Shown one piece after another: positions 23,046-34,634 of a DNA stretch of 64,000 nucleotides. The stretch spans positions 13,222,283 to 13,286,282 of the forward strand of contig JAJEKV010000032.1 of the NCBI GenBank assembly GCA_021234155.1, read 5' to 3'. The position numbers were made by a program, and so were the translations under genes. The notes below the pieces were generated by a model. The model saw only the letters and a program-made list of their open reading frames with translations. It did no database searches and was not told the DNA's origin. The stretch comes from Isoetes taiwanensis. Taxonomy: Eukaryota; Streptophyta; Lycopodiopsida; Isoetales; Isoetaceae. The first letter of the stretch is position 1; each line of letters starts with the position of its first letter.

Positions 23046-24400
23046 GAACACCTCTGGGATCCCGAAACTTGAATAGCTCTGGGATCCCGAAATTTGAACA
23101 CCTCCGGGATCCCCAGGGAGCCAAATAATAAAACAACCATTACTTAAGACAAACAACCATTAAAAGACAAACCATTAAAATGGTGATCCCGGAGGACGGG
23201 ATCACCACAATTAGAGTCCGTCCTCCGGGATCCTCAGACATAAAAAAAAAAGACTAGTGAAATTTAGCCTTTAAAAAATTCCGCCCGCCAGTCGGTGATC
23301 CCGGAGGACGGGATCAACTGTGTGGTGATCCCGGAGGACGGAATCTTATTGTGGTGATCCCGTTCTCCGGGATCACCAGACAGCCAAAAAAAAAAAGGAC
23401 TTAACAATTATCAAAAAATCACGTCCGCAGGTTGGTGATCCCGGAGGCCGGGATCACCGCAAGTGGGGAATCGAATTACATCCGCCATCGAATCCTGGAG
23501 GTGGGGATCACCAACACGTGATCCTGTCCTCCGGGATCACCAGCTCGCGGACGGAAAAATTTTGAAAACCTTGGGACCTTAGAACCTTTGAGGGGATCAC
23601 CAACACGTGATCCCGTCCTTCGGGATCACCAGCTCGCGGACGGGAAAAATTTGAAAACCTCAGGACCTTAGAACCTTCGAAGAAAAAAAAAATTAAAAAA
23701 GAATCCGTCCGCCTGATGGTGATTCCAGAGGTGGGGATCACCAACACGTGATCCCGTCCTCCGGGATCACCAGATCGCGGACGGGAAAAAATTGAAAACC
23801 TTAGAACCTTAGATTCTCAGAGGGAAAAAAAAAATTAAAAAAGAATCCGTCCGCCTGATGGTGATCCCGGAGGTGGGGATCACCAACACGTGATCCCGTC
23901 CTCCGGGATCACCAGCTCGCGGACAGGAAAAAATTGAAAACCTTGGGACCTTAGAACCTTCGAAGAAAAAAAAATTAAAAAAGAATCCGTCCGCCTGATG
24001 GTGATCCCAGAGGTGGGGATCACCAGCACGTGATCTCGTCCTCCGGGATCACCAGATCGCGGACGGGAAAAAATTGAAAACCTTAGAACCTTCAGAGGGA
24101 AAAAAAAATTAAAAAAGAATCTGTCCGCCTGATGGTGATCCCGGAGGTGGGGATCACCAACCGCGTGATCCCGCCCCTCCTCGGGATCACCCGGCTTCAT
24201 GAGACAGGAAAAAATTGAAAACCTTGGGACCTTAGAACCTTCGAAGAAAAAAAAATTAAAAAAGAATCCATCGACCTGATGGTGATCCCGGAGGTGGGGA
24301 TCACCAACACCTTAGAACTTTAGAACCTTCGACAAACCCTAGGGAAATTTATCATCGAGGGGATATGCTCCTCCAGGATCACCGGATAGACACTTTACCA
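23046..24400. repeat. Right palindrome array with a ~140-bp higher-order satellite
   Basis: The motif GGTGATCCCGGAGGACGGG..., with arms as in the left array, recurs about 20 times. From about 23490 to 24330 it is organised in a higher-order unit of 133-147 bp, with starts at 23718, 23860, 24000, 24133 and 24280. Each unit has a palindrome, the bridge AACAC(G)TGATCCC, a second palindrome, CGGACGGGAAAAAATTGAAAA, ACCTTAGAACCTTC, a poly(A)-rich piece and GAATCCGTCCGCCTGATG. Units are similar but not identical. Short ORFs in it are by-products of the repeat. Confidence 0.85.
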
Positions 24401-25801
24401 TTACATTACATTTAGACATTACATTTAGTGATATGCATTGAAAGATTGAGAAATACAAGTTCTGAAAGTCATGTTTCAGGTCCCAGTGTGTACTTCTTAT
24501 GCTGATTGTGCTCCCTGCAAATTCTTCAGCTCCCATATTACTTAAACCTTTTGAGAAAGACATTTGATGTCCCTGTATGGCTTGCAGATTCAGAAGCAAC
24601 TGGCAATCATAAGCTTTTGTCATTGGATAATTATCTAAGTCTAAATTTGGAATTATGTGAAGAAGAATTGCAGTGCTATTCACCTAGGAGAGTTCAAGCC
24701 TCTGTTTTTTCTATTTTTGCCCTTTCTCGCCCTCTCGGATCGGACCGCCTTGCAGATCGGCTATAGCGATCATCTTGGAAAATCCTCTGCATGCTCTGCT
24801 TCATTTTTTTATGCCTTGGGCTTTTGGATCTCGGCATGTTTCTAAGCTCTATGGCCATGGATTTAAGTGTGCGGATCCAGCGATGTGCATGGCGGGCCTA
24901 AATCTGGCACTCACCGACCTAAATCTTAGGACGATGGAATTTGGAAGAAGGCCAGGCCGTTTCATCCATTTTATATCTGGCTTTCTGGTAGCCAGTTCGA
25001 TTCTGCCTTACCATTTGGCTTGCCGAAGATGCCTCGTATTTTCATAACAGGTAGACATCTTCCTTGATTTACTGCGATATATCTTTTTTGAAGTCAATTG
25101 TTTGGGTATTTGGTTGTTATTTTGCTGATCTATCTTAAAGGAAAAGAACATGTACGTGCTTCCATGTAGTTAAGAAATTCTTTTGTTCTGTCTTCATCCT
25201 AAGCCCGCAACAATTAGAAGTGCAATCTCATTTTTCTAACCTCTTTTCTTCTGTTAAGTGATGCAGAGATTAGCAATCCAATCTAATACCTCACATCTGG
25301 TTTTAACATTCTGTTTTCCTTAAATTAACTCTTTTATTATTAGTAAGCAGGAAACTCCAATCTAGGTGTTTTGTTTGCCCTTGCAGGTCTTGAGAAGATA
25401 ACAGATATACAATTAACTGCGGCTACCTTTTCTATAAGTTGTAAAGAGGTAAGTGCAATGTCGTACAAATGCCACACCTTTGCTGTATTCACCAGAAGAC
25501 ATAAACATGCACCATTGCAAACCCATGCAGTTAGCTTTGCAAAGTACTGCAAGCAATGGAAAAGATAGACTTAATTGCTCTAGATAGGTTATGGTTACTG
25601 AGACATCCAAACATCACCTCCATTTCTGAAAAATTTAATTTCTTAAAGAAGCAACATGCCTCCTTTGTCATAAAGTTCTAGAAGTTTCTTACTTTTCAGT
25701 TTTCCTGACTCCTTGCATTCACCAAAAAAGAAACCTGGCAGACTCATCTAATGCAACAACTCAGCTGCAAGTATACGAAGATATGCATTATAACATAATA
25801 G
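24401..25801. other. Unassigned stretch, possible decayed coding traces
   Basis: ORFs of 60-114 codons occur on both strands at 24339-25610, none with a domain I recognise. The segment 24700-25050 is less AT-rich than its flanks and could be an old exon, but no splice-consistent model emerges. Confidence 0.3.
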
Positions 25802-26131
25802 ATATGGGTGAAAGCATGCTACGGTGTACCACTTTTGGAACCCTCAAAAGTACCTACACTGGGTACTTTTAAATTTGGTACTCTCATAGTTTTCCTTCCA
25901 CTAAAATCAATAAAAAAAATTTGAATTGAAGGTCAATAACATGTCAAACTATAGTATCAAAGGATAACCATACCATTAGAAACTAAAATGAATCAATCAA
26001 CTCTCAAACTTATTGTGTATTGAGACATTTGTGCAAGTTCCCAGTACCCAGTACTGGGTAGTTTTTTGGGTAGTTTTGCACTCCCTAAAAGGTAATTTAT
26101 CTGGTACACCCTAGCATGCTTTCACCCATAT
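25802..26131. mobile_element. 330-bp MITE with 29-bp terminal inverted repeats
   Basis: The left end (25802-25830) begins ATATGGGTGAAAGCATGCTA and ends GGTGTACC. The right end (26103-26131) is its reverse complement with one mismatch in 29. The interior is AT-rich with no ORF, and holds a second short inverted motif (GTACCCAGTACTGGGTA near 26043). No transposase is encoded, so it is non-autonomous. The flanking ATAT/ATA sequence makes the exact end and target duplication ambiguous, so the superfamily is not assigned. Confidence 0.88.
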
Positions 26132-28287
26132 ATAGCTACTATTTTCTTATTTTGTATACCTCAGAAACAAAGAACAGCTGCACAAAACTTCTGGGTTAAA
26201 AGACGCAAAGACTTCTCTACGTTAAAACTACTATCTATCTCTCCTAGAACCTAAATCTTTGGAATTCTTCAAGAGGATTTTTAGAAAAACATGCAATCAT
26301 CTACAACAATTATAAGCCTTTCCCTTCTGGACTACCAATTTGTTACTGCATAATATACACGTTCATTGTTCATGCCACAACTATCATTTCCTCCAACCAT
26401 GTTCCGTTCTTCTGTGTAGCATGCATTGGAAGCATCATAACAGACAATTATTAGTGGAGATGGAAAGAGCAAGTCTTGTTTCTAAAGAGTATTCTTCTCC
26501 TTTTTCTGTAATGTTATGTACAATCCATTCTGTGGTGGTTTACTGGGCATGCCCTAATCCCTGGTAGATATACGACAGTCCTCAAATTGTTGGATGATGT
26601 ATATTATGCTTCATAAACTTAGGCTCTACTATGGCATACAACATGTATTCTATGAATTCATAATTTGTTATGCCAAGCTTAATTCACAATCGCTGTAGAG
26701 TGAGGAAATAAGGTAGATAGAGTGTCTTATACAAGCTTGGAAGAATCAGGCATCTTGCATCAATTTGTGAAGGTAGTTTCAGTCAGCCACTTGGCAGAAG
26801 CATACTTTTGGCACAATACAAAAGCAGAAATTGATCTCAAAGCTAAAACATCATCAAGATACTCTTGCATAAGCATATCTACTTTTAAGTATTATGTCTG
26901 ACTTTGAATGTAGAAGCTTTTTTTTTTTTTTTTTTTTTTTTTTATTTTAAAGGCTGAGCCATGTTCTTAGATATGATGATGATGTTTGAATAGCCTTGTC
27001 GTGAGAAAGAAGGGAGGGGGGCGAATTGTATATAGAACTTTTTTTCCTTTTTTGTTTTTAAAAGGCACGACGTGTATATTATATATAGGACGTCTTTATT
27101 TTAGCAACGTAAATTGCCTTTTTTTTTTTTTACAAGTCTTACGGGTGACATGAATCTAAAATGCTTCTTTACCACAATGAACAGCCATATTTGAGACTGT
27201 CGTGTAAAAAGCCTCAGCTAAAAGCAAAAAGGTCAGTGCATTGTATCTTGCAACATCATCACTATTGTTGTATATACACCATAAAATCTTTGGATACAAC
27301 TTTCCATTCACTACAAAAATGTTGGCACAATCTCTGATGTGCCTCCGTATGTAATCTCACGCTCGGCTAACTCATGCCTTTCCGTTTGTTTACTCTGAGT
27401 TTGACAAAATTTACACCCCAACTCAATATAGAAATGAACAAAAGATGATCCTCCAATGTTAGCAAGGCCTGGCTATAGAATATTTTTGGCAGCTGCTTAC
27501 CTATGGCTTGCGTAAAGGATACACAAGGTAAATTTGTGTAGAACAGAGGCAATTCAGTTACTCAGCAACCGCATGATATGATCAACTGTACATTATTATT
27601 AAATACATGCACATGCAGGCGAATAGCTTAAATAGACAAGAAAGCAAGAAATCTACTGGAGGACAACAAAACATGACCTCAGAAACTGGCCCAACAATAC
27701 AATCACAATGCAAATAGCATATTTAACCATGCTACATGCAGAACATACCATGTTACTTCACCCTTCCAACTCTCATTTTCCCTCCAGGTCTTTTAAGAGA
27801 TTAACTGTATGAAATGCGGCATGCAAAATCATTTTTATGGCCTGCATACAAGAAAGATATAAATATAGATCACATTCAAATATCCTGCTATTTCTTAACA
27901 TTGCCAACACCACAGACTAAGAACAAAGAACGTTGAAGACAACTGATAAAAAAGAAGCTACGATATATCACCACCTATGAAGCTTCCATACTTCACATCG
28001 GTTACAACATGACCATAGATGAATGCCTATCTCTAAATAAAATCTAGAAAACAACTTTGACCTTTCCCTTTCCTTATAAAGCCTCGGGCGTGCCTTTTTG
28101 CTAGTTTTTTTTTTTTATTTTCATTTATTCTGTTTCAAGGACACGTGTCTCTTTCAGGATTTTTCCTAAGGAAAAAATATTAGCATCAAACAGATATGGC
28201 AACCGCCTTGTATACGTTAAGAAAAGATGATTGCTTATGCTTACCTTTAATATGTAGTGCTAGGACATAAGATATGATTTTCAAGCT
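26132..28287. other. AT-rich intergenic DNA with homopolymer runs
   Basis: No gene is supported. It contains a 26-base T run at 26918-26943, which could be the poly(A) tail of a minus-strand retrocopy or simply a slippage tract, and a shorter T run near 27118-27131. ORFs are short and featureless. Confidence 0.4.
28132..28228. repeat. Dispersed repeat, copy 1 of 2
   Basis: The stretch from ACACGTGTC through CCTAAGGAAAAAATATTA, ATCAAACAGA, CCGCCTTGTATACGTTAAGA resembles 33147-33238 (CCACGTGTCGCC, CCTGGGGAAAAAATATTAC, ATCAAACAGA, TGCCTTATATATGTTAAGA). The two are in the same orientation 5 kb apart and may be pieces of one old element. Borders are not defined. Confidence 0.6.
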
Positions 28288-28342
28288 CGAGGAGGAGGAG
28301 GAGGAGGAGGAGGAGGAGGAGGAGGAGGAGGAGGAGGAGGAG
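28288..28342. repeat. (GGA)n microsatellite
   Basis: About 18 uninterrupted GGA units. The purine strand is the plus strand. The perfect repetition suggests recent length change. It is not inside a recognisable gene. Confidence 0.97.
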
Positions 28343-29299
28343 TTAACCTCATGTCTAAAGCTAGAAGGGGATCAAGGCATTGCCATGGATACGGTGTTAG
28401 AGTTTAATAACGAGTTGTCATGGATCTAGATCTACTACGGGAGCATTTACTACTCAATTTTTCTAGTAAAGACCTTAATTCTGTTCACAACGTGACAAAA
28501 GTACAACTTTTGACTACACAAAGACTGTAAAACTATCCCATAAATGAACTTATACATACAAGAAACTTATCGCGGCGGCCAAGGCCGCCGCGAACGTTTC
28601 TCTTCACCAACTCGTCTATACATGGTAGAACATGCAGAATTTGAACCTGCATTTTTTTGCCTTGTGTTCAGTGCTCGCACGATAGAAGGATATTGACCAT
28701 AACGACTCGTTACCAAAGATGTTTTGTATTAAATCAAAAGAATCTAAGTTCTGAACATGCAAAAATTGAACTGTGTTTGAGCATGGGGAATTCTAACCTC
28801 CGTAGTTGCCAATATATCTATGCAAAATGGTTATTCAAAATGCACACGAATAAAACATGACCCATTAACCCAATAGCTTTCCATATGGTAAGAAGCTAAT
28901 TTATGATATGCATCATGGAGATGGATTTTTTTTCCCATGTTTTATTCTTAAAAAATCGGGCTGAATGATCGGAGAAATAACGAAAAAAGAGTCTTTGGAT
29001 GATCCTCAAGGGCAGACAAAAGGCAAAGTCATTGGGAGTCCTGTGGATTCGCAAAAAAGGCGATCTGTGGGAGTCCCGTGGAATAGACAATCCATTCTTT
29101 ATATTTTGTTCCCGAATTGCCATTTGCCATTTTGCCCCAAGCCCATCTTCGCCGAGCCCCCTATGCCTTCCCTCCATATTATAAAGATTGAGGTCAAATT
29201 GTAATTACATATGCACCACTTCAGGCAATAGCATTTAACTCCTTGCTCGTAATAGTTACGTGGAAAATTTGAAATTGCCTTTTCTTTACCCTTCCTCGT
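28343..29299. other. AT-rich intergenic DNA containing a GC-rich perfect hairpin
   Basis: There is no gene. At 28571-28592 two 10-bp arms, CGCGGCGGCC and GGCCGCCGCG, face each other across AA, in otherwise AT-rich sequence. Near 28621-28650 the minus strand resembles a tRNA T-arm followed by CCA, but no complete tRNA can be folded. Confidence 0.5.
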
Positions 29300-30150
29300 A
29301 CAATTATCAACCTCCCATCCCATTCCCTCGTACAATTATCAACCTCCCATCCCATGGAATGGTATCACAACTCAAATCTACTTATTTAAAATAGTGTTGG
29401 CCTATCTTAGTCAAGAAGCTTATAGCTCACTCGTGTTGATGCAGCTTGTACAAAAAAAGTGTTTGTTGTAGCTTGTACAAAAAAAGTGTTTGTTGCAACT
29501 GCTTTAGCCTATGGTATATTAGAATTTATAGAGCAATTGTTGCAACTGCTTTAGCCTATGGTATATTAGAATTTATAGAGCAAGGTGAACCGTTAATGCA
29601 ATTTCTGGCATGCTTCAGCAATTTGATTTCGTTCAGTTTTTAGCATGCTTCGGCCATTTGATTTCGTTAACTATTTACCCGCGGCCCGACTATGTTAACG
29701 CAATTTTAGCATGCTTGACCATTTGATTTCGTTAACTATTTACACGCCCGACTACTTCATTATCATTTTACCACAGCGGCTATGAAAATGTTGAATGGCT
29801 TGATTGTTGGAAAGTTGTGATGTCTTGATCAATTAACCTGGTTTGCTAGAATGTAACGTTGCATTAACTTGTGCAGCTATAATGACATTGCAAAATTGAT
29901 GAAAAATTGAGCTCGACATTGTTATAAATTTGAAGGCATATCAATTTGAACTATCCTTATATGTGAGACATTTTGGCATGAGTAAAGAGCGAGAATTGAG
30001 ATCGAGATCTCAAAATGAGTCCGCCACGCAAAGGCTTAAACAATCCCATCTAATGTTCAATATTTGCCGGACAAATCCACATTTTCCATAACACCATCTA
30101 TCGTGACAAATCCACATTTTCCATAACACCGAATCTATCCGAGTCCACTC
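29300..30150. repeat. Cluster of short tandem duplications
   Basis: At least five segments are immediately doubled. CCCTCGTACAATTATCAACC recurs at about 29290 and 29327. AGCTTGTACAAAAAAAGTG occurs at about 29443 and 29471. GCAACTGCTTTAGCCTATGG is at about 29496 and 29542. GCCATTTGATTTCGTTAAC or a close variant is at about 29653 and 29718. ATCCACATTTTCCATAACAC is at about 30066 and 30110. Copies are nearly identical and 28-65 bases apart. No gene lies here. Confidence 0.85.
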
Positions 30151-33100
30151 CACTTTCAATAATCTGCAAGTAGATGGCCATCATATCATGCTGCTGCTAG
30201 GGTATTTAAGATACTGCAAGCATGGCACTCCAAGTAAGTATATATTGATATGCCAAGTTAATAAAGACCTTCGCAAGCATGCCTCTTCTAAGCTCCAACC
30301 TTTTGCATACATCTGAATCAAAATGCTAGTTATGAGAATATTGAATGCTTACGAACATAATGCATTGCCAATAGAAAAACCTCCCCAAATGATGTTCAAT
30401 TCCATATACAATCTCAAACATGGTTCTTGATCTGCCAAAAGCACCCGTTATCAGCCCTTACAACTGGATCTCCATGATGCAAGAATCTTCTATAACATAC
30501 CATTATTATTAATTTAAAAGACAGTTGTTGATCTGCACAAAAAGCACTCAGTCATTAGAGAATGCAATTGATAATATAGGATGACTGGATTTCAAACAAT
30601 AATAATAGTTAAGTATTGACGTAAGATTGCATTCAACATAACCTTAAATCACCTGCAACCGGCACCGGCTCACGGAAATGCACGGGGTTTCTCTGCCCCT
30701 GAATCATTATGCTTTGCCTCAGCTAGCCTTACAACATCAAAGATGTCTAGACTTGCAAAATAGAAACCTGCATTTGGACCAGCCGAGGCTAAAAAACAGA
30801 GCTTTCCAAATACATAAAGGTCCTCAAATCATTTTCCTGCAATATTTGGAACTCCGATTCTCAAATTATGTAAAATGGTCTTCCCACTATTAAGTTTGAA
30901 TTTTTGTCGCAGAAATATTACCAGTGTTGGTATTATCTATCGAATTTTCCGCATGGAGTCCTAGAATGTGGCAAGACATCTTTCCTTATGCCGCCATGGG
31001 CATGAATACAATATTTCAAACATTATGCCTGTACACAACTTGGAATGATAGAGTATCCATCTTTTAATATATTCACAATGCATCATGTAGGTAGTGGACA
31101 TACAGAAGGTATAGTGAAGGTACAGTGCTGCAGTACTATGCAGCCTGACCTTCATATCTGAACCTTTACAGTCTAGTTAGCAATTACATCTCAAGGGAAA
31201 ACCAACATCAACGCTCAATCAGTAATATAACAATTTAATCGTCATGGCAAATTTTTGCAGCCAAGCAAAACTACTGACTCTTCAAGATACGACTCGAGGC
31301 ACTTGTTTGCCCCATTCAACCAAGGGCTTATAAAAAATGGGTCTTTTAAATCAGCATCTTTGCAAAAAGAACGTCTAGAAAGACCAGATAATGGAACCAA
31401 GCTGTGCAAGCACAAACTTGCCCAGGAGCTTCGATGCTGCTGCAGGAATCAGCAATGCCCAAACGAATAGAAAATCGGATTTATGAATGCCAGAATGAGC
31501 TAGTAAACTGTCTCAGATTGTAACAACAATTATTAACAAATGGACTTTTACAGCATAGCTATAGTGGGCAATTTTGAGGTTGACAACTTCTTGTGAGCTG
31601 TTTTGTAAGATATACATGTACATTTATCTTATAGATATACATATCTCAACCACTTACAGAAACGTCTGTCAATGCTTCTCTAAATAGATCGAAGTCCATA
31701 GGGATACAATTTGAGCAAAGTGCCCCATAAGAGTGTGGACAATCTGTATCAAGGTAAAAGGCTTAACATTAGGGCCGGACTTAGCTTGAAAGATCTAATA
31801 ACATTAATCCAACAAAGAAATGAACGAGACCTTACTCTTAGCCTCCTCTAAATTCCAAAGCCTTATTGTACTACTTGCAGCAGACTGCTACAACGAGAAC
31901 CTCGACTGCGATCGAAGTCGCGGATTCACCGGACTTGTGTGCCCTAATAAACTCTGCAAAATATGTCGATTTAGGATAGAATGGAAAATCAAGTTAGGCC
32001 TTCTAGTAGTGAGCAGACCAGCACTATATCGCTTACTCGCTAAGAACGTGCATTAACCATTAATATAATCCTCCATCTTATTCACATTCTTGCAAGCACT
32101 AAGTAAGCATTCCATGACCACAAAAGGGAGGTCTATTACTTTGGAAAATAAGCCCACAGAAAAATAACATCACGAACCCGGACCAGGTTTGCAAATGGAA
32201 ATGGATTTTCGTTCATCATGTTCCTTTCTAATGCAACCTCCATAGAATGCAGGAAATGAGAAATTATTAAAGGATGGTCTTTAGCGAAAAAAGAGAGGCA
32301 CTGCCATGCGACCTCGCATGAATCTTTGTTGAAGTCATGAAATCTTGGAACAGCCGTCAACACTATTCAACAAATTGATTTTCATAAATTAAAGATCTAA
32401 AACTTAAAATTGTAAAACAGATGCTCCAAAACTGCGGCGAAGCAAAAACCCCTGGGGCCTCTTTGGGCTATGGAATAGAGATGACATAATTGCAGAAACC
32501 ATTTTACACGAAGCTCTAGCTAGTTGTAGCTCATGTTCGTGACTATTTGGGCTCTAGCATCTGCAAGCAAGCAACCAAAGAAATTACGTTAAGAACCTTC
32601 TAAGAAACACCAAAGGAAATCGAACCCCCAAATCCCAAAATTCCTTATATTTCCATTTGAACACAAGAATCAACACCATATATTCATCTAGTTCTCAAAT
32701 CTGGCACTAATACGTAATCCTGCATCTCGCAGACAGAGCCAAGCTCTGTTTCATAAGAAAAACTGGAAAAAGCGAGTTATGTTTCTAAGAATCGAAAGCA
32801 AAAGGGCAAACTGGTGTGTTGGGATGAAAAATCCGCAGCCCTGGCTTCCGGATTTACCACCGGATGTGCGGCAAAGGAGTTCAGACGACAACCGCCTCCG
32901 CCCATTTTCTTGACCTATTTCTTATTTTCTAAGTGATTTGTTGAAGCTTGAAGCGAAGCAAATCGCCATAGCCGGACCCAAAGACTGCCGGAACCAAAGC
33001 GTGGCGCATTTCCGAACCTTGAAAGCGATTCATTTGAAGCTTTGAAGCACTTCTGAGATCAGAGCAGAGGATTGCTTTGAAGGAAGGAAGAGATTTGCTT

Positions 33101-33960
33101 CCAAAGCAAGAAATCCTCATCCACGTGTCGCCACCTTAAGAATTCATCCACGTGTCGCCACCGTAATTATTCCTGGGGAAAAAATATTACAATCAAACAG
33201 AAAATGTAACTGCCTTATATATGTTAAGATATGAAGCATGTAATAACATTGAGATACATGGATAACCCATATATGAAGCATCTACTAATAGAGATACAGA
33301 CAACTGGTGGAACTATATGATATGTGTTATTGATGAGCACATATGGCATTCATCTTGTGATGTGGAATGAAAAGGGGGAAGGCATTGTTGCCACCGCCTT
33401 GACTTGTGGGCAAGAATGCCTTCGCCCTGTTAAGATAAGATTTACAGAATTTTGACAGAATTTTGACAGGTTTCTTGAGGCAATTTTCCATTCTCAATAA
33501 GAATAATTAGAGAGTTTGCAGGATCACATACCCACTTACCTTGACGTATACTAATCTAAAATGACAATGATGCTTTAATGCCATTTGACAAAACGCGTGA
33601 CAAGATTCCTGCTCGACAAATGTAAAACACAATATTAAAGCTTGGAAGGATAGCCAACCATGGAGAATATGCCACTATATAATTGGGGCCAACTACAAGG
33701 AAAATGGACCTACAACAAACCTTAAAGAAAAATCCAACGGCTTTTTTGAATTTTCCCCAGAAATGGGGTTAATCCCAACCTTCAATTTACGTCCAAGTAA
33801 ACCCCGAAAATGGTACAGCACATCGGACAGCGCAGATACGTTCCAATGTTTGAGGAGGCAATCGAGGCCGCGGTTGGGTTTGAACGGAGAGGTTTGGCTA
33901 TGGCAGACCTCCATTTGCAAATCCAAAGGGGGGACGCGGCAGCCATGAAGGGCAAGCCCT
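30151..33960. other. AT-rich intergenic DNA upstream of the E1 gene
   Basis: No gene is supported across about 3.8 kb. Scattered ORFs of 60-98 codons on both strands (for example 31820-32056, 32136-32363, 32929-33120, 33693-33989) show no recognisable domain. TCATCCACGTGTCGCCACC is doubled at about 33118 and 33145. The second dispersed-repeat copy is at 33147-33238. Confidence 0.4.
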
Positions 33961-34634
33961 CTTAGATCCCTTGCTTTTCTACCCTTCACTATATTCGCAG
34001 GTCTCTATCCTTCCTGTGTGCCGCTCTTCACGGTTACGCTTCCTGTTGCTACCGTCGTGGCTTGCGGTGAGCCTTTTTCTGCCGCTTTTTATATTAGACG
34101 ATGTTGGTTTGGCCTGCTTGAATCTACATATATAGGTGTTTAAACTGTTTCTTCATAGTAGCGGCGATCTGGGTACACGTTTGAGAGTTTAGGGTTCTGC
34201 ATGTTCCTGAAGTCGAGAGATTTAAATTTGTTGTGGGTTGTATATTTAGACATGATATGATGAGCAGTGTTTTTTACTTTCGTGAATGTGATGCTTTTGC
34301 CCTAGAGGAGCGGAGTAAGGGGCCGGTAAACAGCGAGGAAAACGCCATTACAAGCAGATGGTCCTAGTGTTTATCGGATTTGTTGGGCTTCTCGCAGTCT
34401 TTGGGCTACTTTGGAGAGGGTACCCGCATATTTTGCTTTAGTCAATTATTTTGAACGATTTGTACATTCTTTATGGAAGCATTTCCTTCTGGTGGCAGTG
34501 CTTGATGATGAGGAAATGTTGGCCTATGTGAAAAGTGATGGCAGTTAGCAGCTTTTGGTTATTTTGATGCCCTTGATATATTGCTTTCTGCTTAAAACAT
34601 CTGCAGGTTACGATTGATCAGTTTGTCACGCTAT
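33961..34634 (+). promoter_or_regulatory. 5' region of the E1 gene with a probable 5'-UTR intron
   Basis: A pyrimidine-rich leader (about 33975-34066) ends in a donor, GCG/GTGAGC at 34067. An acceptor, CATCTGCAG, ends at 34606, leaving a 540-base intron and 28 untranslated bases before the ATG at 34635. Introns in the 5' UTR are common in highly expressed plant housekeeping genes. CTATATAATT near 33674 and CACTATATTC near 33988 are TATA-like, but neither is convincing. The transcription start is not determined. Confidence 0.55.

Noticed and set aside
23490-24330. Regular palindromic repeats that recall a CRISPR array.
   Set aside because: Spacers are not unique but part of the repeat unit, and the surroundings are eukaryotic (spliced E1 gene, retrotransposons).
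26918-26943. A 26-base T run as the poly(A) tail of a processed gene on the minus strand.
   Set aside because: The sequence that would be the gene body (plus-strand positions above 26943) shows no coding similarity and no target duplication could be found.
28615-28720. tRNA-like T-arm followed by CCA on the minus strand (28650-28620).
   Set aside because: No matching acceptor strand, D-arm or anticodon arm could be found upstream. At best a tRNA-derived SINE remnant.
33693-33989. A 98-codon minus-strand ORF close to the E1 leader.
   Set aside because: No recognisable domain, no promoter signs, and it overlaps the expected E1 promoter region.
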